A stretch of DNA of 64,000 nt from Prevotella dentasini JCM 15908 (GTDB lineage: Bacteria > Bacteroidota > Bacteroidia > Bacteroidales > Bacteroidaceae). Position 1 is the first letter of the stretch. Every line of letters starts with the position of its first letter. The notes beneath the pieces are model-generated. The model saw only the letters and a program-made list of their open reading frames with translations, was not told where the DNA came from and did no database searches. Below, in pieces: positions 1-7,316 of the stretch. Made by a program: the position numbers and the translations under genes. The stretch is taken from the NCBI RefSeq assembly GCF_000614065.1, contig NZ_BAKG01000004.1:62001-126000 (forward strand), given 5' to 3'.

Positions 1-95
1 ACGGTGTGCCCCTCGCTTAGCATCTTAACTATTTCGGGAATCAGTTCAGCATTGGGAAATTGTATTTCCTGCATGTCTGTCAGCTGTTTTTTCAT
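1..95 (-). CDS. S24/S26-like peptidase, N-terminal fragment (cut by window edge)
   Basis: The minus-strand frame opens at an ATG at 95 and stays open to the window edge, giving 31 residues that begin MKKQLTDMQEIQF and end KMLSEGHTV. In Bacteroidales, S24/S26-type signal-peptidase-like proteins begin with a similar helix followed by an EGHTV-like strand, so I infer that family from a short fragment without seeing the catalytic Ser or Lys. Its start codon overlaps the stop of the kinase gene upstream in an ATGA arrangement, which implies translational coupling. The family call is tentative; the presence of a gene is well supported by the coupling. Confidence 0.45.
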   Translation of the reverse strand, partial: MKKQLTDMQEIQFPNAELIPEIVKMLSEGHT

Positions 96-985
96 GCCCG
101 GTCTCCTGCAATGGCTTGATGGCAGACGCGTGCCGCCTCTGCGTCGGGAAGGCAGTGGAGGGTGTATATGCCGGTCGTCTCCACCAGCCTTGTTACCGTA
201 TCGCATATCATGTTGTAGATTTCCGAATCCCATTTCATGCTTGAGCAGCAGGGCAGGAGCGAGGCGAAGGCCTCTATCGGCGGCAGCCTTTCTACGGAGT
301 TCTCCTTGGCGCGGTCTATCTTGGTAATGGCACCGAGGCGTGCCTTGACGTTTCGGTAGCAGGGAGTCTTTCCGCTCCACGGGCTGCCGTATATCCATGC
401 TTTGCCGCCGGTGATTCTGACGACGGGGTTGTCGTCGTTCATCAGGTCGGAGCCGGGTATATGCCTGAGCCACATGCCGGCCTGAGTGGACTTGCCCGTT
501 CCGCTCTTGGCTATGAAGGCGTATCCGCGGTGGTTGTTCCTGACGAGGGAGGCATGGATGAGCACCGCCCCGAATCTGGCTCCTGCAAAGGCGAAGACGA
601 GCATCAGGGCGTTGTTGAGTCCGAAGGTCCGCATGGTGGTGTTCCCGTTCAGCGCGCAGCGACATTCGGAGAAGTTTCTGTTCGTTATCAGCAGGCAGCA
701 GTCCGAACCGTTTATGTCCTTTATGATGTACTGGTATCCTCCGTCGTCAATTCGGTCTACCACCGTGTCCCCGTTGCCGGTGTCAACCGTCCTGATGCGC
801 TTTCTCCGGGACTTGGCTACGGGTTGCAGCATGTCGTCTACCGTCAGGCGGAAAAGCGGCTCGCCCTGTGGCGAGTCTTGCCGGAAAGGCTCGAACGAAC
901 GGATGATGTGTGCTCTGTTCTTATCTGACTCGGCAAAGCGGACGCATACATCGAAATCGGCAATCCGATAGTTATTTATCTCCAT
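92..985 (-). CDS. HprK-like P-loop serine kinase-type protein
   Basis: A 297-residue protein using the ATG at 985 (MEINNYRIADF); a longer open frame runs upstream to 1042 but its extra 19 residues are basic and unconserved-looking. A Walker A motif, SGTGKST, lies at about residues 161-167 after a hydrophobic strand, and a DLMNDDNPV segment about 30 residues later fits the acidic metal-binding region of HPr kinase/PEP carboxykinase-type folds. The family includes HPr kinases but also stand-alone homologues in Bacteroidetes that sit beside peptidases or PqqD-like proteins; no HPr gene is seen here. The gene overlaps the secreted-protein gene upstream by 14 bases and the S24/S26-like gene downstream by 4, so the three are probably one transcript. 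Substrate unknown. Confidence 0.7.
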   Translation of the reverse strand: MEINNYRIADFDVCVRFAESDKNRAHIIRSFEPFRQDSPQGEPLFRLTVDDMLQPVAKSRRKRIRTVDTGNGDTVVDRIDDGGYQYIIKDINGSDCCLLITNRNFSECRCALNGNTTMRTFGLNNALMLVFAFAGARFGAVLIHASLVRNNHRGYAFIAKSGTGKSTQAGMWLRHIPGSDLMNDDNPVVRITGGKAWIYGSPWSGKTPCYRNVKARLGAITKIDRAKENSVERLPPIEAFASLLPCCSSMKWDSEIYNMICDTVTRLVETTGIYTLHCLPDAEAARVCHQAIAGDRA

Positions 986-1493
986 CGGCACCCGGCTTGT
1001 CTGCTTTTGCCTCTGCTTTCTTTTCAGGCTTTTTCCCTGCATCCCCGGTCACTTCCCCGGACATGCCGTCCGATTCGGAATAGGGAGCTATTGGCTTGAA
1101 ACGGAACTGGTCGTCGGTGATGGCATTGACGAGGAAGTGGTTCTTTGTCCTTGCCGTGTACCTTGCCTGCATCTTCACGTATTTCTTCATGGCCTTCTTC
1201 TCGTTGTCTGCATAGACTACCACGCAGGTCGGGCGCAGTTCTCTGTTCAGGGTTTGCAGATAGCTGCGGAGCTGGTAGGCGTATTGGTCGCGCTCGTAGA
1301 GAAAGTGTGTGCGGTTGTCTTCTACGTATGCGTCTACGGGCTGGACGGAGGTGAAGTAGACCGTCGAGTCGTTGAACGAGGCTGCAAAGCCAAACATATA
1401 TACCTTGGCCGGCTTATGGCCATCCTTTGCTGCTGCGTTTGCTGCCAGGCCTAAAAGCAGGGCTGCCAGAAAGATTATTTTTCCGAGCTTCAT
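972..1493 (-). CDS. secreted protein of unknown function
   Basis: A 173-residue protein with a clear signal peptide: basic start MKLGK, hydrophobic core IIFLAALLLGLAA, and a probable cleavage after NAAA. The mature part has a compact region rich in Tyr and Phe (about residues 25-145) and a low-complexity Lys/Ala/Glu/Asp tail over the last 30 residues. I recognise no domain. The gene lies 33 bases after the rpoD stop on the same strand and overlaps the HprK-like gene, so it is likely co-transcribed with both. The product is predicted to be periplasmic or outer-membrane associated. Confidence 0.65.
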   Translation of the reverse strand: MKLGKIIFLAALLLGLAANAAAKDGHKPAKVYMFGFAASFNDSTVYFTSVQPVDAYVEDNRTHFLYERDQYAYQLRSYLQTLNRELRPTCVVVYADNEKKAMKKYVKMQARYTARTKNHFLVNAITDDQFRFKPIAPYSESDGMSGEVTGDAGKKPEKKAEAKADKPGADGDK

Positions 1494-1526
1494 TTTTCTT
1501 TTGATTTGCTTGCTGTTTTATTGTTC

Positions 1527-2389
1527 TTATTGTCCTAAATACGCTTTGAGTATCTGGCTCTTGGTGTGCTGGCGCAATCGCCTGATGGCTTTTTCCTTGA
1601 TTTGCCTGACTCTCTCGCGTGTGAGGCAAAAGCGTTCGCCAATCTCGTCCAGCGACATTTCGTGCTGATGGATTCCGAAGAAGGCCCTTACTATATCGCG
1701 CTCCTGTCGGGAAGTATGTCGAGCACGCTGTCTATCTCGTTTCTGAGGCTTTCAGCGACAAGTTCCCTGTCTGCCGAATGGGAGTTGTCGCCCGGCAGGA
1801 CATCGAGCAGGGTGCCTTCTTCTCCGTCGTTGAAAGGTGCGTCAACGGATACATGCCGGCCGTTTGTCTTCAGTGCATCGAGTATTTTCTCCTCCGGCAG
1901 GTCTATGTCCTCGGCTATTTCCACCACGTTGGGGCGACGCTCGTTTTCCTGCTCAAACCTGTTGAGCATCCTGTTAATCTTATTGACGGAGCCGACCTGA
2001 TTGAGCGGAAGCCTTACCATCCTGCTTTGTTCGGCAATGGCCTGAAGGATGCTTTGCCTAATCCACCATACGGCATACGATATGAACTTGAATCCGCGGG
2101 TCTCGTCAAACTTTTCTGCGGCTTTTATGAGTCCGAGGTTTCCCTCATTGATAAGGTCGGGAAGGGACAGGCCCTGATTCTGATATTGCTTTGCCACCGA
2201 CACCACGAAGCGGAGATTGGCCCTCGTCAGTTTCTCCAAGGCCTTTCGGTCGCCCGACTTGATGCGTTGGGCCAGTTCTACTTCTTCGTCTGAAGAGATG
2301 AGTTCTTCGTGCCCGATTTCGTGTAGGTACTTTTCGAGAGAAGCACTCTCCCGATTGGTGTACAAATTCGTGATTTTCAATTGCCTCAT
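1527..2389 (-). CDS. rpoD: primary RNA polymerase sigma factor RpoD (one frameshift)
   Basis: Sigma-70 factor of the short Bacteroidetes type, about 287 residues once repaired. The N-terminus [15 protein letters not shown] leads directly into region 1.2 ([10 protein letters not shown]); region 2 contains the core-binding stretch [12 protein letters not shown] and the -10 recognition and melting segment with [10 protein letters not shown] at about residues 105-114. Region 3 follows, then region 4 in another frame: [20 protein letters not shown] with the helix-turn-helix. The frame breaks near 1703, where one missing G (GACAGG-AGCGCG) separates the LPDR segment from [16 protein letters not shown]. 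Restoring that base gives an uninterrupted protein ending YLGQ. Loss of region 4 would be lethal in the only primary sigma factor, so I read this as a sequence error. A matching promoter lies just upstream. Confidence 0.92.
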
Positions 2390-2415
2390 ACGTATGGGGT
2401 ATTATTTAAGCTGCA

Positions 2416-2447
2416 CAAATTTACACAAAATCAATGAGTTGAGCAAA
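2416..2447 (-). promoter_or_regulatory. promoter of rpoD
   Basis: On the minus strand a TTTG (2444-2447) is followed after exactly 20 bases by TAAATTTG (2416-2423). This matches the Bacteroidetes -33/-7 consensus TTTG - 19/20 - TAnnTTTG and sits 27 bases from the rpoD start codon. Confidence 0.7.
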
Positions 2448-2648
2448 TGAAACGGAGAAAAAGTGATGTTTCCTCTGCCTTAATGCAGAAATGCTTTTTC
2501 CTGATGAATATTTAAGAATATGGAATGTCCCGGTCTGTCTTGCAGGATGTTGATCGTCTTTCTTCCTTTCTGCTCTCTGATGGGCGTTTGGGGATGAGGC
2601 GATTGCTTTTTTGTTCCATTAAGCCGGAAGTGGCGTGCTGATAAAATG

Positions 2649-2714
2649 AAAGTGGTACTTCCGCATGGTGAAAACGGCGGTTTCGTCTCCTCAAAGTGCC
2701 ACTTTCGTTTGAGG
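2649..2714. repeat. three-unit 22-base repeat element, copy A
   Basis: Three tandem units of exactly 22 bases at 2649-2670, 2671-2692 and 2693-2714. Each starts with an AAA..TTT core of 13 bases (unit 3: AAAGTGCCACTTT) followed by about 9 bases of spacer (unit 1: CGCATGGTG). The outer arms GAAAGTGG and CCACTTTC also form an inverted repeat. It lies between pepD and rpoD, 259 bases upstream of the rpoD start. Four further copies of the same 66-base design are present in this window. Confidence 0.8.
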
Positions 2715-2780
2715 GGAATTTTAGTCGTCTTGCATGAAAGGAAATGTCGGGGAGAATACCCTTGGGGAGAGGTATAAGCA

Positions 2781-2813
2781 AAAAGGTCTCTGTAGTTGCT
2801 ACAGAGACCTTTT
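2781..2813 (-). terminator. terminator of pepD
   Basis: A perfect 15-base inverted repeat (AAAAGGTCTCTGTAG and its complement, 3-base loop) begins 19 bases after the pepD stop; on the minus strand the stem ends in TTTT. Intrinsic terminator. Confidence 0.85.
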
Positions 2814-2831
2814 GTTATAAGGGAATAATCT

Positions 2832-4283
2832 TTACTCAATGTTCTTGAGGACTGCCAGCAGATGATCCCATACCATCTGTACGGTCGGGATGTGGAGGCG
2901 TTCGTCGGGAGTATGTACGTATCTAAGTGTAGGACCGAAGCTGACCATATCCATTTCCGGGTATTTCTCGGAGAAGAGGCCACACTCCAGACCTGCGTGG
3001 ATGCCGAGTACTTGCGGGTCTTTATTGAAGAGTTTCTTGTATTGTTCTACGGCAACCTTAACCAGTTCGGAGTTCGGATTCATTTTCCATGCAGGATAGC
3101 CGTCGTTCTGAATAACCTCTGCACCGGCGAGTTGGAAACAGGCCTTTACGGTGTTTGCCATGTTGGTGAGGTTGCTCATGACGTTAGAACGCTGCGATGC
3201 TACGATGACTACCTCGTTCTCTGTACTCTGTACGCTGGCTACGTTGCTTGATGTCTCAACCATGTAGGCAAGAGCTTCGTCCTGACAGGTGGTAAGAGGC
3301 CCGTTGTCCATGGCCTGAACGGAGAGAATCAAGTTGCGGGAAACCTGCTGGGGCATAACCGTCTGGCTTTCTGTACTGCCAAGATTCCACACCATAGTGG
3401 GGTCGGTTACGTGGAATTCGTCTTCAACGCCTACCGTGAAGATGTTCCAGTCTGCCTTAACCTCTTCCTTGCGGTCGGCAGGTACGGCGAAAATAACCTT
3501 GCCGTCGCGCGGGATGGCGTTGTGCATCTTGCCGGAATTCCACTGTGCCAATCGGAGGTCCATCTTCTCTTGCTCGAGATAGAGGAAACGGGAAAGTATC
3601 TTGATGGCGTTGGCACGCTTCTTATTGATATCGTCGCCTGAGTGTCCGCCGATAAGGCCCTTGAGACTTGCTTCCATGAAGAAGTAGCCCTGTGGGGCTG
3701 CTTCACGGTCGAATTTGAAAGTGGCAGTAGTGGTAATACCACCTGCACAGCTTACAAAGATTTGTCCTTCATCCTCTGAGTCAAGGTTGATGAGGTATTT
3801 GGCCGACATGAAACCGGGCTTCATGCCGAATGCGCCGGTCAGTCCGGTCTCCTCGTCGCGCGTGAAAACACACTCTATTGGTCCGTGCTCAATATTGTCG
3901 GAGTCGAGCAGGGCAAGCTCCATGGCTACACCGATGCCGTCGTCGGCTCCAAGGGTTGTGCCTTTTGCCTGTAGCCATTCTCCTTCCACATAGGTCTGAA
4001 TGGCATCCTTGTGGAAGTCAAATTCTATGTCGACCAGTTTGTCGCATACCATGTCCATGTGGCTCTGAAGGGCAACGGTTGGGAGGTGCTCCAACCCCTT
4101 GGTGGCAGGCTTGCTGATAATGACATTGCCCGTTTCGTCAACCTTGGTTTCAAAGTTGTGGGACTTGCCAAATTCTTTCAGATACTCAATCATCTTTTCC
4201 TCATGCTTGGAAGGACGGGGAATCTGATTGATTTTTGCAAATTGCTCGAACACGCGAGCAGGTTTAAGTTCTACGTTTTCCAT
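2832..4283 (-). CDS. pepD: aminoacyl-histidine dipeptidase (peptidase M20C)
   Basis: A 483-residue cytosolic dipeptidase of the PepD (Xaa-His dipeptidase, carnosinase) type, full length for the family. Metal-binding and catalytic motifs are in order: SHMDM at about residues 74-78 (first zinc His and catalytic Asp), GADDGIG at 112-118 (bridging Asp), DEETG at 143-147 (catalytic and metal Glu), and GHSGDD in the insert domain. The C-terminal part carries the final HAGLECG segment with a metal-binding His/Glu. No signal peptide. The gene is monocistronic: a -7-like TATCTTTG lies at 4349-4356 on this strand and a strong terminator follows the stop. Divergent from the small membrane protein at 4363. 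Confidence 0.93.
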   Translation of the reverse strand: MENVELKPARVFEQFAKINQIPRPSKHEEKMIEYLKEFGKSHNFETKVDETGNVIISKPATKGLEHLPTVALQSHMDMVCDKLVDIEFDFHKDAIQTYVEGEWLQAKGTTLGADDGIGVAMELALLDSDNIEHGPIECVFTRDEETGLTGAFGMKPGFMSAKYLINLDSEDEGQIFVSCAGGITTTATFKFDREAAPQGYFFMEASLKGLIGGHSGDDINKKRANAIKILSRFLYLEQEKMDLRLAQWNSGKMHNAIPRDGKVIFAVPADRKEEVKADWNIFTVGVEDEFHVTDPTMVWNLGSTESQTVMPQQVSRNLILSVQAMDNGPLTTCQDEALAYMVETSSNVASVQSTENEVVIVASQRSNVMSNLTNMANTVKACFQLAGAEVIQNDGYPAWKMNPNSELVKVAVEQYKKLFNKDPQVLGIHAGLECGLFSEKYPEMDMVSFGPTLRYVHTPDERLHIPTVQMVWDHLLAVLKNIE

Positions 4284-4301
4284 ATTTTAATAATATTTTG
4301 T

Positions 4302-4332
4302 TTTGATATGTTGTCTATTTATAGTACCTTTG
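4302..4332 (+). promoter_or_regulatory. promoter of the small membrane protein gene
   Basis: TTTG at 4302-4305 and TACCTTTG at 4325-4332, 19 bases apart, match the Bacteroidetes consensus and precede the ATG at 4363 by 30 bases. Confidence 0.65.
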
Positions 4333-4348
4333 CGGACATAATTAATTG

Positions 4349-4356
4349 CAAAGATA
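4349..4356 (-). promoter_or_regulatory. -7 element of pepD
   Basis: TATCTTTG on the minus strand, 65 bases from the pepD start. The expected -33 position reads TAAC rather than TTTG, so only the -7 half is convincing. It overlaps the transcribed leader of the divergent gene. Confidence 0.45.
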
Positions 4357-4362
4357 TAGAAA

Positions 4363-4557
4363 ATGGTTGATACTTTGTTATATAGCGTGTTAATAATTGC
4401 TATTGCAGTGCTACTGTTTAGCGTACGCGTGATTTTCAAGAAGGGAGGAGCATTTAAGTCGCAGCATATTCACGACAATGCTTACCTTCGCGAGCAGGGT
4501 ATTCATTGTGTAATAGACCAAGACAAGGAGGCTCGGAACAAAGGAAAAGCCTATTAG
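4363..4557 (+). CDS. small conserved membrane protein
   Basis: A 64-residue protein with one N-terminal membrane helix (LLYSVLIIAIAVLLFSV) followed by a basic IFKKGG stretch and a hydrophilic tail ending EARNKGKAY. Small proteins of this layout (helix, RVIFKK-like linker, GI.C...QD.EAR tail) are common in Bacteroidales and remain uncharacterised. The tail holds one Cys (GIHCVIDQD). A promoter is present directly upstream and the lipoprotein gene follows 92 bases later. Confidence 0.7.
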   Translation: MVDTLLYSVLIIAIAVLLFSVRVIFKKGGAFKSQHIHDNAYLREQGIHCVIDQDKEARNKGKAY

Positions 4558-4649
4558 GCTATACTTTCGTCGTAGTATGGCGTAAGGGAGAATGTTCTGT
4601 TACACCTTAATTAATATAGTAGTATAATAAATAAAATAGGAAATAGAAA

Positions 4650-5246
4650 ATGAAGAGAATTATCGTTACATTGACAATGGCAGCTGTTGCCTTTACTTTT
4701 ACAGCCTGCAACAATCAGCCAAAGTCTAACGACACAAAGGCGGAAAGCAAGACGGAAAATGTTGCACCGGCAGCGAGCAGTCAGAAGATTGCCTACGTAG
4801 AGATTGACTCCATTATGAGCCAGTACACTTATTGGAAGGAGGTTACCAAGCTGATGAGGGCTAAGGAGACGAACATTCAGAAGACCCTTGCAGGCAAGCA
4901 GCAGGCCATTCAGCAGGCAGCGGCCAATTTCCAGCAGAATGTTCAGGCAAACAAGTATACGCAGGCGCAGGCGCAGCAAATTCAGGCAAGTATTCAGAAA
5001 CAGGCACAGGATGCTGACGCGCTTCAGCAGCGTTTGGGAAACGAGTATCAGGCAGAGGTTGCTAAATACAACAAAGCCCTTTCTGATAGTGTCCACAATT
5101 ATCTGAAGATGTATAATAAGGATAAGAAGTACGCTATGGTGTTGGCAAAGAGCGGTGATAATATTCTCTATGCCGATGGAGCATACGACATCACAAACGA
5201 GGTTGTTAAAGGTTTGAATCAGGCGTACAAGGGAATGAAGAAATAG
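4650..5246 (+). CDS. OmpH/Skp-family lipoprotein
   Basis: A 198-residue periplasmic lipoprotein: signal sequence MKRIIVTLTMAAVAFTFTAC with lipobox FTAC at about residues 17-20, a short Asn/Lys/Ser-rich linker, then an OmpH domain starting KIAYVEIDSIMSQY. The middle (about 75-150) is a Gln/Ala-rich coiled coil, as expected for the Skp tentacles, and the C-terminus returns to the body with YAMVLAKSGDNILYADG. Skp/OmpH proteins chaperone outer-membrane proteins in the periplasm; the lipid anchor is common in Bacteroidetes homologues and is inferred from the lipobox. Followed by a good terminator. Confidence 0.85.
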   Translation: MKRIIVTLTMAAVAFTFTACNNQPKSNDTKAESKTENVAPAASSQKIAYVEIDSIMSQYTYWKEVTKLMRAKETNIQKTLAGKQQAIQQAAANFQQNVQANKYTQAQAQQIQASIQKQAQDADALQQRLGNEYQAEVAKYNKALSDSVHNYLKMYNKDKKYAMVLAKSGDNILYADGAYDITNEVVKGLNQAYKGMKK

Positions 5247-5277
5247 CTCTCTTTAGATGAAGAAATAATAGTCAGTT

Positions 5278-5312
5278 GACAGTCAGCCGTTTAATGGCTG
5301 GCTGTCTTTATT
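5278..5312 (+). terminator. terminator of the OmpH-type gene
   Basis: GACAGTCAGCC (5278-5288) pairs with GGCTGGCTGTC (5296-5306) with one G-T pair, then TTTATTT. It lies 31 bases past the stop. Confidence 0.8.
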
Positions 5313-5349
5313 TAGTATGTACTTTTCAAATCGAAGTGCAAAAATATTG

Positions 5350-5357
5350 TATATTTG
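5350..5357 (+). promoter_or_regulatory. possible -7 element of the mgtC-type gene
   Basis: TATATTTG fits TAnnTTTG and lies 78 bases before the ATG; no good -33 element is visible at the right distance. Confidence 0.4.
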
Positions 5358-5435
5358 TCCCTGTAAAGCTGGGACGGAATTGTGGCAGGAAGCTGTTATG
5401 GGTTCTGTCTGGGCGTAGAAACAACAGAATAGTTT

Positions 5436-6086
5436 ATGGATGTTATTGTCGAAAATAGCCTGCGGCTCGTGGTAGCCTTGCTTCTTGGCGGCATTATAGG
5501 GCTGGAGAGGGAGTTTCGTGCGAAGGATGCAGGATTCCGTACCCATTTTCTTGTGGCTCTCGGGGCAGCCCTCTTCACTATCATATCGCAGTATGGATTT
5601 GGCGACGGGGTGAAAGACACGTCGCGAGTGGCAGCACAGGTTGTATCGGGTATTGGCTTCTTGGGTGCTGGACTTATCGTGTTCCAAAAGAATGTGGTGC
5701 GTGGTCTGACTACTGCTGCCGGACTATGGGTAACGGCAGCAGTCGGGATGGCATGTGGAGTAGGGATGTACTGGACGGCCTGCCTCGTTACGGCATTGGT
5801 TTTGGCCGGTTTGGAGATTGTCAGCAAGTTTGTTCCCAAACTGGGTACGATGCTTCTTCAGCTTTCGTTCTCCTCACCGTCGCGCGATAGCGTGCGCCAA
5901 GTTGTCGATAAAATCAGAAAGGACAGCATGGAAATCAATTCCTACGAACTGAGGGAACGGCGCACCTCCAATGGTGAACTTTTTGAAGTTCACATGGATA
6001 TTAAGGTGCGCAAGAGCGACCAGAAAGACCGTCTGATGGAGTATATGCAGGATTTTGACGATGTTCTTTTCTCGAATATAGAGTAG
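5436..6086 (+). CDS. MgtC/SapB family membrane protein
   Basis: A 216-residue inner-membrane protein. The N-terminal 140 residues form the MgtC domain with four to five helices and its signature motifs GGIIGLEREFRAKDAGFRTH (about 18-37) and GIGFLGAGLIVFQ (about 71-83), then TTAAGLWVTAAVG. The C-terminal 70 residues are soluble and ACT-like, ending with a charged helix and DDVLFSNIE. MgtC proteins are linked to growth at low magnesium and to control of the F-type ATPase in pathogens; the role in commensal Bacteroidales is not established. It stands alone between a terminator and oppositely oriented genes. Confidence 0.88.
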   Translation: MDVIVENSLRLVVALLLGGIIGLEREFRAKDAGFRTHFLVALGAALFTIISQYGFGDGVKDTSRVAAQVVSGIGFLGAGLIVFQKNVVRGLTTAAGLWVTAAVGMACGVGMYWTACLVTALVLAGLEIVSKFVPKLGTMLLQLSFSSPSRDSVRQVVDKIRKDSMEINSYELRERRTSNGELFEVHMDIKVRKSDQKDRLMEYMQDFDDVLFSNIE

Positions 6087-6123
6087 CAGAGAAATCAGTA
6101 TATAGTGTGATATACGCAGCAGC

Positions 6124-6426
6124 TCACGGCAAGGACTCTCCCGTTTCAGGCGCACGGCGAGGTTTTTTCCTCCTGATTGTTTTTACTGCTAATCTTACAA
6201 TGGAAGCAGCGATGAACAAACTGTTGAGGGTTATCAGATAGAACCACCACACAAGCGATGAACCACCGCCTGAACGAAAGAAGAAAAGGTAGTAGAGTGG
6301 AAGGGAATAGCCCGCGAGGATGCCTGCCATAGCGGTTCCCGTGCGTTTGCCATGCCTTACCGTATAATATAAGGTGAAGGCAATGCATAGGAAGGTGGAA
6401 AGATAAAGAAGCTGATTATCGTTCAT
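6124..6426 (-). CDS. small membrane protein of unknown function
   Basis: A 100-residue protein with three predicted membrane helices (LLYLSTFLCIAFTLYYTV, MAGILAGYSLPLYYLFFF, LVWWFYLITLNSLFIAASI) and a basic cytoplasmic tail KTIRRKKPRRAPETG. I recognise no family. Its start lies only 3 bases after the TfoX-type gene stop, so the two are translated from one message. Confidence 0.6.
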   Translation of the reverse strand: MNDNQLLYLSTFLCIAFTLYYTVRHGKRTGTAMAGILAGYSLPLYYLFFFRSGGGSSLVWWFYLITLNSLFIAASIVRLAVKTIRRKKPRRAPETGESLP

Positions 6427-6429
6427 GTG

Positions 6430-6759
6430 CTATTTCATTTTCTTTTTCTTCTTTGGCTTTGGTTCGGGCAGCTCCTTGCAGGTCTCGCTGACCAGACGGG
6501 AGAGGAACTCGTGGTCGTCGATGTCGGGAATGTAAAAGTAGTTCTTCGCACCCTCGTAGGGAGGACGGAGGTCAATGGTGGGAAGGAGACTGCGGCCTGC
6601 TTCGGTAGGCTTTATGTAGAGATGGTCGTCGCAGATGAGACCGAAAATCTTTCCACGGCAGTAGATGGCGTAGTCGCCAAACATCTTTCGGGTAGTGATT
6701 TCGCCTGCACCACTGCATTGGTCGGCGATGTACTGGATGAGTTCGGGATTGCTTGCCAT
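6430..6759 (-). CDS. TfoX N-terminal domain protein
   Basis: A 109-residue protein matching the TfoX_N domain alone: ITTRKMFGDYAIYCRGKIFGLI at about residues 21-42, followed by DHLYIKPTEAGR and YEGAKNYFYIPD. Full-length TfoX (Sxy) regulates competence in gammaproteobacteria, but stand-alone N-domain proteins are widespread and uncharacterised; no competence role can be inferred here. The C-terminus is a run of Lys (KPKKKKKMK). Probably the first gene of a two-gene unit with the small membrane protein. Confidence 0.8.
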   Translation of the reverse strand: MASNPELIQYIADQCSGAGEITTRKMFGDYAIYCRGKIFGLICDDHLYIKPTEAGRSLLPTIDLRPPYEGAKNYFYIPDIDDHEFLSRLVSETCKELPEPKPKKKKKMK

Positions 6760-6794
6760 AATGTTTAATGAGTTATAGCGGTCATGGAATTATA

Positions 6795-7301
6795 TCATTT
6801 TTGTCTGCGCTTTGCTAACTCCTGTTCACATTGTAGGAGAACATCTTCAGGGCTGCCCTTCATTGCCATGGTGGAAAACGAATAGATTGAGCCGGTGGTT
6901 TTTAAATTGAACTGCATCACTTTTCTCTTCAACCATGAGGTCTCTTTGGCTATTTCCTTCTTGGGATTTTTGGTGAATATCAAGATTATGATGGCTCCGC
7001 TCACATTCTCAATTGCAAACCCTTTAATCTGAGACCATGGAATCACTTTTCCTGCTTTTATAGATAAACCCTGTTCGGAGAACTCTATAAATTTCTGATG
7101 ATGTAGGCAGAGCCGAATGTCTGAGTAAGCTGCCATTAAGCCGCAACTGCCGAAGAAGAAGATGCCGATGTAAGAAGCGATGTGTCTCATCCAAAGAGGA
7201 TGACGCATCGTTCCTGGCGTGTCAGAGTTTAACATGAATATGGCTCCAACAACGAACAGCAGGCATATAGCGTATAATTTTAATCTTTTCTTCCAGTCCA
7301 T
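6795..7301 (-). CDS. two-helix membrane protein with PH-like domain (STM3941-like)
   Basis: A 168-residue protein with two N-terminal membrane helices (LYAICLLFVVGAIFML and IASYIGIFFFGSCGLMAAY) and a soluble C-terminal part that starts with FSEQGLSIKAGKVIPWSQIK. That segment (strand, turn, then IPW..I) is typical of bacterial PH-like domains, as in the STM3941 family; the assignment is by pattern only. It starts 15 bases after the tex stop and is likely co-transcribed with tex. Function unknown. Confidence 0.6.
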   Translation of the reverse strand: MDWKKRLKLYAICLLFVVGAIFMLNSDTPGTMRHPLWMRHIASYIGIFFFGSCGLMAAYSDIRLCLHHQKFIEFSEQGLSIKAGKVIPWSQIKGFAIENVSGAIIILIFTKNPKKEIAKETSWLKRKVMQFNLKTTGSIYSFSTMAMKGSPEDVLLQCEQELAKRRQK

Positions 7302-7316
7302 ATACGTTTTGATTTT

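Noticed and set aside
2649..2714. DNA uptake sequences, because AAAGTGC resembles a Pasteurellaceae core and a TfoX-N protein is coded nearby
   Set aside because: Copies are few, strictly intergenic and always in threes, unlike scattered uptake sequences; TfoX_N alone does not imply competence.
2480..2983. A 167-residue minus-strand frame across the pepD terminator
   Set aside because: It reads through the terminator stem and repeat copy A and overlaps pepD; composition is not protein-like.
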